In this document: piece after piece, positions 52,071 to 60,467 of the stretch
How positions within the stretch are numbered: position 1 is the first letter of the stretch
Layout of the letters: each line of letters begins with the position of its first letter
From: GCA-2733415 sp049614485
GTDB lineage: Bacteria; Bacteroidota; Bacteroidia; Flavobacteriales; Flavobacteriaceae
Reading direction: 5' to 3'
Assembly (NCBI GenBank): GCA_049614485.1
Contig: JBMZDR010000006.1
Location: 1 to 64,000, forward strand
Length of the DNA stretch: 64,000 nt
Notes under the pieces: model-generated
Database searches by the model: none
Told to the model about the DNA's origin: nothing
Seen by the model: the letters and a program-made list of their open reading frames with translations, nothing else
Made by a program: the position numbers and the translations under genes

Positions 52071-53743
52071 TGATGAACTTCCAGGTCATAAAGTATTTTA
52101 AAATTGTATTGATTGCATTAGTACTGGTTTCTTGCGGTGTCTCAAAATCAATTCATCATAAGCCTATTATAGAAGGATATAATAACACTATTTCAGAAAA
52201 AGTTAGACATTCAGATTCACTGATAACAATAGATGGAAATTTTTTAAGAGAATCTAAATATGGCCATTGGCAGTTACTTGCAAAAGGTGATCCGTTAGAA
52301 CGTGGGTTAATTATTGGAAGTTTAACTCAAGACTTATTGCAATACCAAGACCGTGTTTTTTTTGAAAAAATTTCTAATATCATCCCCTCAAAATTTAAAC
52401 AACGCCTGTTAAGAGGTTTTTTAAAATGGTTTAATAGGAAGTTATATTTGAATGTAAAAGAAGAGTATAAAACCGAAATTTACGGGCTTTCAAGGTATGC
52501 TTCAGATAGGTACAATTATATTGCTCCAAAATATTTACGCAGCTTGTATTTACATGGAGCACATGATATAGGTCATGCATTACAAGATCTTGCTTTAGTA
52601 GGGTGTTCCTCTTTTGCTGCTTGGGGAAATAAAACTCAAGATGGGAAACTTATTTTAGGACGTAATTTTGATTTTTATGCAGGAGATGAGTTTGCAAAAA
52701 ACAAGCTGATATCATTTATAAAACCTGATGAAGGTATTCCTTTCGTATCTGTTTCATGGGCAGGAATGATTGGTACGGTATCTGCAATGAATTTAAAAGG
52801 ATTAACAGTAACATTAAATGCAGGGAAATCTGACGTGCCTCTAGTAGCAAAAACACCAATTTCATTAGTTGCACGAGAAATTATTCAGTACGCATCCACT
52901 ATTGATGAAGCTATTCAGATTGCAAAAACAAGAACCGTGTTTGTAGCGGAATCAATTATGGTAGGTAGTGCAGCAGACAATAAAGCTGTTTTAATAGAAG
53001 TATCTCCTAATAATTTTGGCGTTTATGATGTAGCAAATAACAACCAGTTATTATGCGCAAATCACTTTCAAAGTGCTGCATATAAGGATGATGATAAAAA
53101 TACAAAGCAAATACTTGAAAGCCATTCAAAATATAGATTTGATAAAATGACAGAGTTATTTGAAAAATCAATAAAAATTACCCCCGAAATAGCGGTAGAA
53201 ATGTTAAGAAATAAAGAGGGGTTAAACGGTAAGCGCATAGGTTACGGTAATGAAAAGGCTTTAAATCAATTGTTAGCACATCATGGTGTAGTATTTAAGC
53301 CTTCTGAGAAACTAATATGGGTATCTTCAAATCCGTATCAATTAGGGGCTTTTGTAGCGTATGATTTAGATGATGTTTTTGATGAGTCATTCAATAAAAA
53401 CAGTGTGTTTGAGACTACTGATTTAACCATTGCCGCAGATCCGTTTGTGAATTCTAAAGAGTTATTGCAGTATGAAGTTTATAGAAATCTAGACAGAACT
53501 ATTGATACGTTGTTAGATGATAAAAATAAGACATTACACTCTGATAAGTTAAACTCTTATATAGCTTTAAACCCAGATTTATGGGTCCCGTATTATAAAG
53601 TCGGAAAATATTATTATCAAAAAAAATGGTTTACCAAAGCAAAGTATTATTTTAAAGCAGCTCTAGAAAAAGAAGTTACAACAGTTCCTGATTTGAAATT
53701 GATTAAAAAGTATTTAAAAAAATGCGAAAATAAAACTGATTAA
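52070..53743 (+). CDS. C45-like Ntn-hydrolase/acyltransferase lipoprotein
   Basis: A 557-residue protein with lipobox LVSC (Cys22). The Ntn-hydrolase core resembles C45 acyl-CoA:6-aminopenicillanate acyltransferase or choloylglycine hydrolase-type enzymes: the nucleophile is probably Cys179 in LVGCSSFAAWG, followed by ILGRNFDFYAGDEF. There is a long segment before the nucleophile that would need cleavage or act as a pro-region. One TPR-like repeat is at the C-terminus (WFTKAKYYFKAALEKE). It may transfer or remove acyl groups of the polyene in the periplasm; the substrate is unknown. Confidence 0.78.
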   Translation: MMNFQVIKYFKIVLIALVLVSCGVSKSIHHKPIIEGYNNTISEKVRHSDSLITIDGNFLRESKYGHWQLLAKGDPLERGLIIGSLTQDLLQYQDRVFFEKISNIIPSKFKQRLLRGFLKWFNRKLYLNVKEEYKTEIYGLSRYASDRYNYIAPKYLRSLYLHGAHDIGHALQDLALVGCSSFAAWGNKTQDGKLILGRNFDFYAGDEFAKNKLISFIKPDEGIPFVSVSWAGMIGTVSAMNLKGLTVTLNAGKSDVPLVAKTPISLVAREIIQYASTIDEAIQIAKTRTVFVAESIMVGSAADNKAVLIEVSPNNFGVYDVANNNQLLCANHFQSAAYKDDDKNTKQILESHSKYRFDKMTELFEKSIKITPEIAVEMLRNKEGLNGKRIGYGNEKALNQLLAHHGVVFKPSEKLIWVSSNPYQLGAFVAYDLDDVFDESFNKNSVFETTDLTIAADPFVNSKELLQYEVYRNLDRTIDTLLDDKNKTLHSDKLNSYIALNPDLWVPYYKVGKYYYQKKWFTKAKYYFKAALEKEVTTVPDLKLIKKYLKKCENKTD

Positions 53744-53746
53744 TTT

Positions 53747-55039
53747 ATGATGATACCAGAGATAGAAAAAGCATCAAAGCATGAAATTAAAGAATTTCAA
53801 AACGGTAAATTAATTGAGTTGCTTCAATATTTAAATCAAAACTCATTGTTTTATCAACGTAAGTTTATAGCTGAAAATATTGATATCTCTACAATAACTG
53901 ATCTGTCAGATTTGCAAAGAATATCATTAACAACTAAAGATGATTTACAGCAATATAATGATGATTTTGTATGTGTAGAGCAAAATAAAATTATCGACTA
54001 TGTGACGACTTCGGGAACTTTAGGTAAACCTGTAACTTTTGCGTTAACGGATAATGATTTAAATAGATTAGCATACAATGAAGCCATATCCTTTGCATGT
54101 GCCGGCGTAACTTCAAATGATGTTGTTCAGCTTATGACAACAATGGATAGACGTTTCATGGCTGGATTAGCTTATTTTTTGGGCGTTAGAAAGCTTGGCG
54201 CAGGCATGATCCGTGTAGGCGCAGGAATTCCAGAATTACAATGGGATTCAATTATAAAATTCAAACCAACTTATTTGATTGCAGTTCCCTCATTTTTATT
54301 GAAGTTAATTCAATATGCAGAAGCCAATGGTATTGATTATAATGCTTCTGGGGTAAAAGGAGTTATATGTATAGGTGAGGCATTACGTACTGATGATTTT
54401 ACACTAAATACATTGTCTAAAAAAATTACAGATAAATGGGATGTGAAATTATACTCTACTTATGCGTCTACAGAAATGGGTACCGCATTTACAGAGTGTA
54501 AGTATGCAAAGGGAGGACATCATCACCCAGAATTAATAATTACTGAAATTATTGACGAACAAGGTAAGCTAGTTAAAGATGGAGAAGAAGGGGAGTTGGT
54601 TATTACAACACTAGGTTTTGAAGCATTACCCTTATTGCGTTTTAAAACAGGAGATGTTGTTAAAGCATATTATGATACTTGTGATTGCGGTAGAAATACT
54701 ATGCGTTTAGGACCTGTAGTAGGAAGGAAGAAGCAAATGGTAAAGTATAAAGGAACAACGTTATATCCTCCTGCAATGCATGACTTATTAAACAATTTTG
54801 ATGATGTAGAGTGTTGTATAATCGAAATTAGTACCAATGATATCGGTACTGATGAAATCTTGATCAAAATTGCTGCGAAAGAGAACACAACAGAATTGCT
54901 ATCAAGAATAAAAGATCATTTTAGAGCAAAATTACGTGTAGCACCAGTTATAGAGTTTCATGAGGCTAAAGATATTAATAAACTTCGATTCCCAAGAATG
55001 AGTAGAAAACCAGTTGATTTTATTGATAAGAGAATATAG
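53747..55039 (+). CDS. Phenylacetate-CoA ligase family (aryl-CoA/AMP-forming) enzyme
   Basis: A 430-residue adenylate-forming enzyme. The ATP-binding loop is YVTTSGTLGKPVTF (about 85-98). YSTYASTEMGTAF is the A5-like motif, RFKTGDVV the A7-like motif, and RLGPVVGRKKQMVKYKG the start of the C-terminal domain, as in PaaK-type ligases. It probably activates 4-coumarate from the ammonia-lyase, as coenzyme A or carrier-protein thioester, although the acceptor is not certain. It is the last gene of the operon. Confidence 0.85.
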   Translation: MMIPEIEKASKHEIKEFQNGKLIELLQYLNQNSLFYQRKFIAENIDISTITDLSDLQRISLTTKDDLQQYNDDFVCVEQNKIIDYVTTSGTLGKPVTFALTDNDLNRLAYNEAISFACAGVTSNDVVQLMTTMDRRFMAGLAYFLGVRKLGAGMIRVGAGIPELQWDSIIKFKPTYLIAVPSFLLKLIQYAEANGIDYNASGVKGVICIGEALRTDDFTLNTLSKKITDKWDVKLYSTYASTEMGTAFTECKYAKGGHHHPELIITEIIDEQGKLVKDGEEGELVITTLGFEALPLLRFKTGDVVKAYYDTCDCGRNTMRLGPVVGRKKQMVKYKGTTLYPPAMHDLLNNFDDVECCIIEISTNDIGTDEILIKIAAKENTTELLSRIKDHFRAKLRVAPVIEFHEAKDINKLRFPRMSRKPVDFIDKRI

Positions 55040-55138
55040 TATAAATAAATTTACCTTGATTGTTCTCAAATGTAGTTGACTATTGTTATTAAATAACTAT
55101 TACTTTCTACTAAGAGAACAACAGATTTATTAAGAAGT

Positions 55139-56683
55139 CTATTTTATTGTTTTCCGTATAACCGGACTTGATACCCATTGGTAATCTTTATTTATAAAAC
55201 AAAAATAATCAGTTGGAGGCTCAACATAAGAACGATCTTCAATAGACATTAATAAGTCTTCCTGACCATCATTATTGACATCTTCTAATTTAATAGTTAA
55301 ATTAAGATGATGAGTATTGTAATCTCGGTCCCAAAATTCACTGATATGATTAACATCATTTTTTTTATAGGGGAGAAGCATCACTTTTCCGATACCGGTA
55401 GGATGATTTCTGTTATAATGATAGTAAATGTGGTCTTGTCCTGGCTCTTTTGAGAGGTCAAACGGAAATTCATGTAAGACAACCCCTTCTTTAACAATTC
55501 TAGAACATAATTCTTTTGCAAACTCTTTACTAGGGTGGTATTGTAAATACAGCTCAATATCCAGTTCCCCCAGTTTTGAAGACAGAACTTTCTGGCGGTG
55601 TATCATTCTTTCTAAATCAGGGTTTATAGATTTGTGATTTGTCTTTAAAAAAGAACCAGTTTCAGTCATTATATAACGTTGTGATTTATGTAGTTTATAA
55701 ATCATTTGCTCGTTAGAACTATCCATTGCATATGAATTTACGAAAATACAGTTAGGAGTAAATTCTGGTTCGGTATATGTAAAACTCTCTATATAATCAC
55801 CTGAGGCTATTTGTAGTAGTCCTTTAAGGTGCCCATTTAAATCATAATTAACCAGATAAGTGTTGTATTCATTTTCATATTCAAACTTTATAATTAGCGA
55901 GTAAAAATTATAATCTAAATCTACAGTGCCTATAATAGTTTTTAAAGACGTAGGTGCCTGATGATGTTTTTGCGTATATTTATTCGGGTATGGCGCTATT
56001 TTAAACAACTGTAATTTTTTATATAACAACTTGTTTATAACTAATAAGTTGTCTTTGTTGATGAGGTCTGTGGCGTTTTTGTTTAAAGATTTGTAGGTTT
56101 TTATAATGAATCTTTCGGAAGGATTAAGTTTCTGAACTCCTTTTTGTTTTACATCTTTAGGTGTAAACAACGGCTTAATACTGTTTAATTTTTTTGACGC
56201 AATTTTCTCATTGGTAGAGGAGATAACGTCAAACAGTTTTTTTGTGTTTTGTGCTTCAACCAGAATTCGTTCGCCAGGTACTAATTTGTTAGTATTGCTA
56301 ATGTTGACATATTTTAACACCTTTTTTTGAGCTAAAGTAAATGGTTGGCCAATGATAGATTTAAATTCATGAAAAGGCTTAATTGTTAAGTAAAGTATAT
56401 TGTCTTTTTTTACAATGATGACGTTATTTTTACCGCCATAATGATCTCCGATAATTTTCCCATCAATAAATTTACAGTTTTGAAACTCACGATTTTCAAA
56501 ACCATCTGTATAAGAGTTGAATTGAATGGTTAGGTCATCTAAAATACCAAGTTTAGAGATGTTTAAAGATTCTTTCCCGTTGCTATATTGCCATACACCT
56601 ATATAATCCCAAATTGTATTTTGGGCAGAAACACTAAAAAATGATAAAAATAATATTAGAGCTAGTTTTTGTGTAAATTTCAT
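55139..56683 (-). CDS. Secreted protein of unknown function
   Basis: A 514-residue protein with a signal peptide (about 1-20, ending SVSAQ). There is an N-terminal region like small ligand-binding domains (NTIWDYIGVWQYSNGKESL), a lysine-rich middle, and a Ca-binding-like motif DVNNDGQEDLL near residue 484, of the kind found in FG-GAP or dockerin repeats. No known family is recognised and no C-terminal type IX sorting domain is seen. It is convergent with the polyene operon, 99 bases from its end. The 72-base gap to the DUF4258 gene upstream shows no terminator. Confidence 0.6.
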   Translation of the reverse strand: MKFTQKLALILFLSFFSVSAQNTIWDYIGVWQYSNGKESLNISKLGILDDLTIQFNSYTDGFENREFQNCKFIDGKIIGDHYGGKNNVIIVKKDNILYLTIKPFHEFKSIIGQPFTLAQKKVLKYVNISNTNKLVPGERILVEAQNTKKLFDVISSTNEKIASKKLNSIKPLFTPKDVKQKGVQKLNPSERFIIKTYKSLNKNATDLINKDNLLVINKLLYKKLQLFKIAPYPNKYTQKHHQAPTSLKTIIGTVDLDYNFYSLIIKFEYENEYNTYLVNYDLNGHLKGLLQIASGDYIESFTYTEPEFTPNCIFVNSYAMDSSNEQMIYKLHKSQRYIMTETGSFLKTNHKSINPDLERMIHRQKVLSSKLGELDIELYLQYHPSKEFAKELCSRIVKEGVVLHEFPFDLSKEPGQDHIYYHYNRNHPTGIGKVMLLPYKKNDVNHISEFWDRDYNTHHLNLTIKLEDVNNDGQEDLLMSIEDRSYVEPPTDYFCFINKDYQWVSSPVIRKTIK

Positions 56684-56755
56684 ATTATAGAAATATTATT
56701 TTTATGAAAAAAGACAAAAAACATACCTAAATTTATAATTCTATTTAGAAAGTGG

Positions 56756-57127
56756 TTATTTTATTACTACATGTTTAATAACAGCAGTACTATCACAATT
56801 CTCAACTAAAAATTCATATGATTTTTGTAAATATTCAGATTCAATAATGTACGTTTTACAAGATTTTAGTTTTGTGTTAGATTTTGAAAAATCTACATTA
56901 CCATTTGTATATGCATCTGTAATTGCAGCAGTATCCAAGGCTTTTGTGTCTACTAATTGTTGTACAGCTGGATCAAAGGCCCGTTTTTTAAGACGGATAT
57001 CTTTTAAAATTCTACAATTTGGTAAATAACAAAACGTGGTTTTTTTCTTATCCCAAACAAAAAATACAACAATAGTTCCTAAAGCTATACCAACTAAGTA
57101 ATAGCCAAAACGCTGAATAAAATTCAT
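56756..57127 (-). CDS. DUF4258-like membrane-anchored protein
   Basis: A 123-residue protein. One N-terminal membrane helix (about 8-25: YYLVGIALGTIVVFFVW) is followed by a soluble part with FCYLPNCRILKDIRLKKRAFDP (positions about 32-53) and NGNVDFSKSNTKLKSCKTYIIE. This matches the Bacteroidota DUF4258 pattern, which has no proven function. It follows the alanine dehydrogenase gene by 31 bases and is probably cotranscribed with it. The family name is from memory of the pattern. Confidence 0.68.
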   Translation of the reverse strand: MNFIQRFGYYLVGIALGTIVVFFVWDKKKTTFCYLPNCRILKDIRLKKRAFDPAVQQLVDTKALDTAAITDAYTNGNVDFSKSNTKLKSCKTYIIESEYLQKSYEFLVENCDSTAVIKHVVIK

Positions 57128-57158
57128 ATATTTAAAAAAAATGTAATTGATTGTAACA

Positions 57159-58358
57159 TCAAAAGATTAATAAGTTTGCATCATTATACGGCAATCCAAA
57201 CCAATCAGAAACTGATTTGCTTGTTAGAACGCCGTGGTAAAAATACAACCCATTTTTCAAACCTCTATCAAAACGTATGGCATTTTCTATACCTCCGTCA
57301 TCTGCAATTTTTAAAAGATAAGGAGTGAAAATGTTACTAATTGCGTTAGAGGCTGTACGTGAGTATCTTGAGGGAATGTTGGGTATGCAATAATGAATCA
57401 CACCATGTTTTATAAATGTAGGATGATCATGTGTTGTAACTTCTGAGGTTTCAAAACATCCTCCCATATCTATACTGACATCTAATATCACAGAACCTGG
57501 TTTCATCTGCTCTACCATTTCTTCAGAAACAATAATAGGAGACCTGTTTTTTCCTCTAACTGCGCCAATAGCTATGTCGCATCTTTTTAAGGCTTTAAGT
57601 AATGTTTTAGGTTGTAAAGTTGATGTGTATACGGGTCTTCCTAAACCTGCTTGTATACACCTTAATTTAGTTAATGAATTGTCAAATATTTTTACATTGG
57701 CTCCTAAACCAATAGCAGATCGCGCAGCAAATTCTCCAACTGTTCCTGCACCAATAATAACGACTTCTGTTGGGGGTACACCACTAATGTTACCTAATAA
57801 TAATCCGTTACCTTCATTAGTGTTTGCTAATAACTCTGAGGCTACAAGAACAGATGCCGTTCCTGCAATTTCACTTAAGGCTCTAACGGCAGGAAAGGTT
57901 CCTGCTTCATCTTTAATAAACTCAAAAGCTAATGCCGTAATTCGTTTAGCGGCTAAACGCTCAAAGTATTTTTTACTTTGCGTTTTTAGTTGTAGTGCAG
58001 ATATTAATAGTGTTTGTGGATTTATCAATTCAATTTCATCAATTGAAGGGGGCTCTACCTTTAAAATGATGGGGCATGAAAATACTTTTTTAATATCGCT
58101 GGTAACTTCTGCACCTGCTTCACTATAGTCAATATCTGTGAACCCAGAAGCTTTTCCAGCATTAGCCTCAATAATGATTCGATGGCCGTGAGATATTAAT
58201 GCTCCCACAGCATCTGGTGTTAAACAAATTCGATTTTCTTGATAAGAGGTCTCCTTTGGAATACCGATAAGTAAATCTCCTTTTTTATGAAGTAATTCTA
58301 ATGTTTCTTCTTGAGGAAGTAATTGCTGTTTAGAAAAAGGTGTGGTTACGTTACTCAT
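57159..58358 (-). CDS. ald: Alanine dehydrogenase
   Basis: A 399-residue NAD-dependent enzyme that interconverts L-alanine and pyruvate plus ammonia. Family features: IGIPKETSYQENRICLTPDAV (positions about 32-52), the nucleotide-binding VVIIGAGTVGEFAARSAIGLGANV, DVSIDMGGCFETSEVTTHDHPTF and IPSRYSRTASNAISN. It is about 25 residues longer at the N-terminus than the 370-residue bacterial form, as often seen in Bacteroidota. It follows tsaE by 54 bases in the porX-tsaE-ald order. Confidence 0.92.
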   Translation of the reverse strand: MSNVTTPFSKQQLLPQEETLELLHKKGDLLIGIPKETSYQENRICLTPDAVGALISHGHRIIIEANAGKASGFTDIDYSEAGAEVTSDIKKVFSCPIILKVEPPSIDEIELINPQTLLISALQLKTQSKKYFERLAAKRITALAFEFIKDEAGTFPAVRALSEIAGTASVLVASELLANTNEGNGLLLGNISGVPPTEVVIIGAGTVGEFAARSAIGLGANVKIFDNSLTKLRCIQAGLGRPVYTSTLQPKTLLKALKRCDIAIGAVRGKNRSPIIVSEEMVEQMKPGSVILDVSIDMGGCFETSEVTTHDHPTFIKHGVIHYCIPNIPSRYSRTASNAISNIFTPYLLKIADDGGIENAIRFDRGLKNGLYFYHGVLTSKSVSDWFGLPYNDANLLIF

Positions 58359-58412
58359 TTCAATTAGTTGGTTTGAACTAAATTACAACTATTTTTTTTA
58401 GTGGTCACTTTT

Positions 58413-58820
58413 TCAACTTTTAATTTTTATAGTACGGCTACCATCTTCATTTTCAGAAAGCATTATTTTTATAGCATCTTCAGGAGCTATATTTGGTATT
58501 TTTTCAGGCCATTCTACCAAGCACCATGCGTTTTGATAAAAATAATCTTCAATACCAATATCATATACTTCTTCTTCATGTGTAATTCTGTAAAAGTCAA
58601 AATGAAATACCTTTGAATTTTTCCCAGAATATTCATTTACTAAAGAGAATGTAGGGCTTGATGTTTCATCTGTAACACCAAGAAGCTTGACAAGTTCTTT
58701 TATTAATGTTGTTTTTCCAACCCCCATAGCACCATAAAATAGTAATGTTTTACTAGTGATATTATTAATTACTGTTTGCGCAATGGTTGGTAAATCATTT
58801 AATTGATATGTTTTTTCCAT
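58413..58820 (-). CDS. tsaE: tRNA threonylcarbamoyladenosine biosynthesis ATPase
   Basis: The start is set at ATG 58820 (MEKTYQLNDLPTIAQ), 19 bases after the porX stop; a start at 58853 would overlap porX. The 135-residue protein has Walker A GAMGVGKTTLIKEL, the switch-like SSPTFSLVNEY and HFDFYRI, and the C-terminal CLVEWPEKI, all typical of TsaE. It works with TsaB and TsaD in making t6A37 in tRNAs that read ANN codons. It is an essential gene in most bacteria. Confidence 0.95.
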   Translation of the reverse strand: MEKTYQLNDLPTIAQTVINNITSKTLLFYGAMGVGKTTLIKELVKLLGVTDETSSPTFSLVNEYSGKNSKVFHFDFYRITHEEEVYDIGIEDYFYQNAWCLVEWPEKIPNIAPEDAIKIMLSENEDGSRTIKIKS

Positions 58821-58839
58821 AAATGAGTTAAAAGGTGTT

Positions 58840-60387
58840 TTATTTAGGGTCAAGTACTACAAAAGGTATAATCATTTCTTCCAATGAAACACCACCATGC
58901 TGATAGGTGTTTTTAAAATAACTCACGTAATGGTTGTAGTTATTTGGATAGGCAAAAAACAAATCACTTTTAGCGAATATGAATGAACTGCTCATGTTTA
59001 TACTAGGCAAATGTATTGTTTTTGGGTTTTTGGCTGCCAACACATCTTTGTCATTATACGTTAAACTCTTACCAGTTTTGTATCGTAAATTTAAACTTGT
59101 TCGTTTATCTCCAATTACTTTTGAGGGTGAATTAACATTAATTGTTCCGTGATCAGTAGTAATAATTAACTTCATGTTTAAATCATGGGCTTGGGTAATA
59201 ATATCTAACAAAGGAGAGTTTTTAAACCAGCTCTGTGTTAATGATCTGTATGCTTTATCATCAGAAGCTAATTCTTTTATCACCTCCATATCAGTTTTTG
59301 AATGAGACAACATATCTACGAAATTATAAACCACTACAGTTAAGTCGTTTGAAGCGCATGACTTAAAGTTGTTTGCTAGCTTTTTTCCAGCATTTAAATT
59401 GGTGATTTTAAAATAATCATGTTTAATATCTAAACGTAAACGTTGAATTTGGGCTTTTAAAAAATCATTTTCATGCATGTTTTTTCCACCTTCATCAGTG
59501 TCATTTTTCCAAAAATCTGGGTGTTGTTTTTCCATATCAGAAGGCATCAATCCGGAAAAAATAGCATTTCTCGCATACTGGGTTGCGGTAGGTAAAATAC
59601 TGCAAAATGGTTTTTCAGATACCTTTTTGTAATAAGTGGCAACACTTGGTTCAAAAGCTTTCCATTGGTCATACCTCAAATTATCAACAACAACCAATAG
59701 GGTAGGTTGTTCGCTTAATTCTGGAACAATCCATTCTTTAAACAAGTTGTGTGACATCAAAGGGGCTTCTTTTTTGTTTTTAAACCATTCTGGATAGTTA
59801 TTGTCAATGAATTTACAGAATGCATTATTGGCTTCGCTTTTTTGAGAAATAAGTATTTCTTGCATTCCAGAATCTTCAATAGTTTCTAGTTCAAGCTCCC
59901 AGTAAATTAACTTTTGATATAACTCTGCCCATTCATCCCAAGAATTTATCATGGCTAAATCCATAGAAATTTTCCTGAATTCTTGTTGATAGTTAGACAT
60001 GGTTTTTTCAGAGATCAACCTTGAAAAATCTAAGTTCTTTTTAATACTGTGTAATATCTGATTAGGATTAACAGGCTTAATGAGGTAATCAGCAATTTTA
60101 GAACCGATGGCTTCCTCCATTAAGTGCTCTTCTTCACTTTTAGTAATCATGACTACAGGGATATGTGCTTTGCGCTCTTTTATTTCAGATAATGTTTCCA
60201 AGCCAGTTAAACCAGGCATATTTTCATCTAAAAAAATGATATCAAAATTTTGGGTTTCAATAATTTCTAGTGCTTCAGCACCGCTAAAACAGGTGGTCAC
60301 TTCACAGTTTTTCTTTTCTAAAAAAATCACATGAGGTTTTAATAAGTCTATTTCGTCGTCTACCCAAAGAATCTTGATGTTATTCAT
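58840..60387 (-). CDS. porX: PorX response regulator with PglZ domain
   Basis: A 515-residue two-domain protein. Residues 1-120 are a receiver domain with phospho-accepting Asp54 (IIFLDENMPG), acidic pair Asp10/Asp11 and Lys near 104 (DYLIKPVNP). The remainder is a PglZ-type alkaline-phosphatase-superfamily domain (TLLVVVDNLRYDQWKAFEPSV, then LIITTDHGTINVNSP, with metal-binding Asp and His). PorX regulates the type IX secretion system with the kinase PorY; no porY is nearby. It is the first gene of porX-tsaE-ald. Confidence 0.92.
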   Translation of the reverse strand: MNNIKILWVDDEIDLLKPHVIFLEKKNCEVTTCFSGAEALEIIETQNFDIIFLDENMPGLTGLETLSEIKERKAHIPVVMITKSEEEHLMEEAIGSKIADYLIKPVNPNQILHSIKKNLDFSRLISEKTMSNYQQEFRKISMDLAMINSWDEWAELYQKLIYWELELETIEDSGMQEILISQKSEANNAFCKFIDNNYPEWFKNKKEAPLMSHNLFKEWIVPELSEQPTLLVVVDNLRYDQWKAFEPSVATYYKKVSEKPFCSILPTATQYARNAIFSGLMPSDMEKQHPDFWKNDTDEGGKNMHENDFLKAQIQRLRLDIKHDYFKITNLNAGKKLANNFKSCASNDLTVVVYNFVDMLSHSKTDMEVIKELASDDKAYRSLTQSWFKNSPLLDIITQAHDLNMKLIITTDHGTINVNSPSKVIGDKRTSLNLRYKTGKSLTYNDKDVLAAKNPKTIHLPSINMSSSFIFAKSDLFFAYPNNYNHYVSYFKNTYQHGGVSLEEMIIPFVVLDPK

Positions 60388-60431
60388 ATAAAATAAAAAT
60401 TATTCAACAGTTAAAATACTAAACAAATTAT

Positions 60432-60439
60432 TAAGTTTG
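60432..60439 (+). promoter_or_regulatory. Putative -7 element for the HD-domain gene
   Basis: TAAGTTTG matches TAnnTTTG and lies 29 bases before the TTG start at 60468. No good -33 TTG is seen. Confidence 0.45.
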
Positions 60440-60467
60440 TCAGTACAAGTGTCAAAAACCATAGCTT

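Noticed and set aside
57574..58128. A 184-codon open frame on the plus strand opposite ald
   Set aside because: It lies wholly antisense to a clear alanine dehydrogenase gene, is of odd composition and matches no family; it is a shadow of the real gene.
58840..60387. PglZ domain as a BREX phage-defence component
   Set aside because: The PglZ domain is fused to a receiver domain, as in PorX, and no brxC, pglX or other BREX gene is present.
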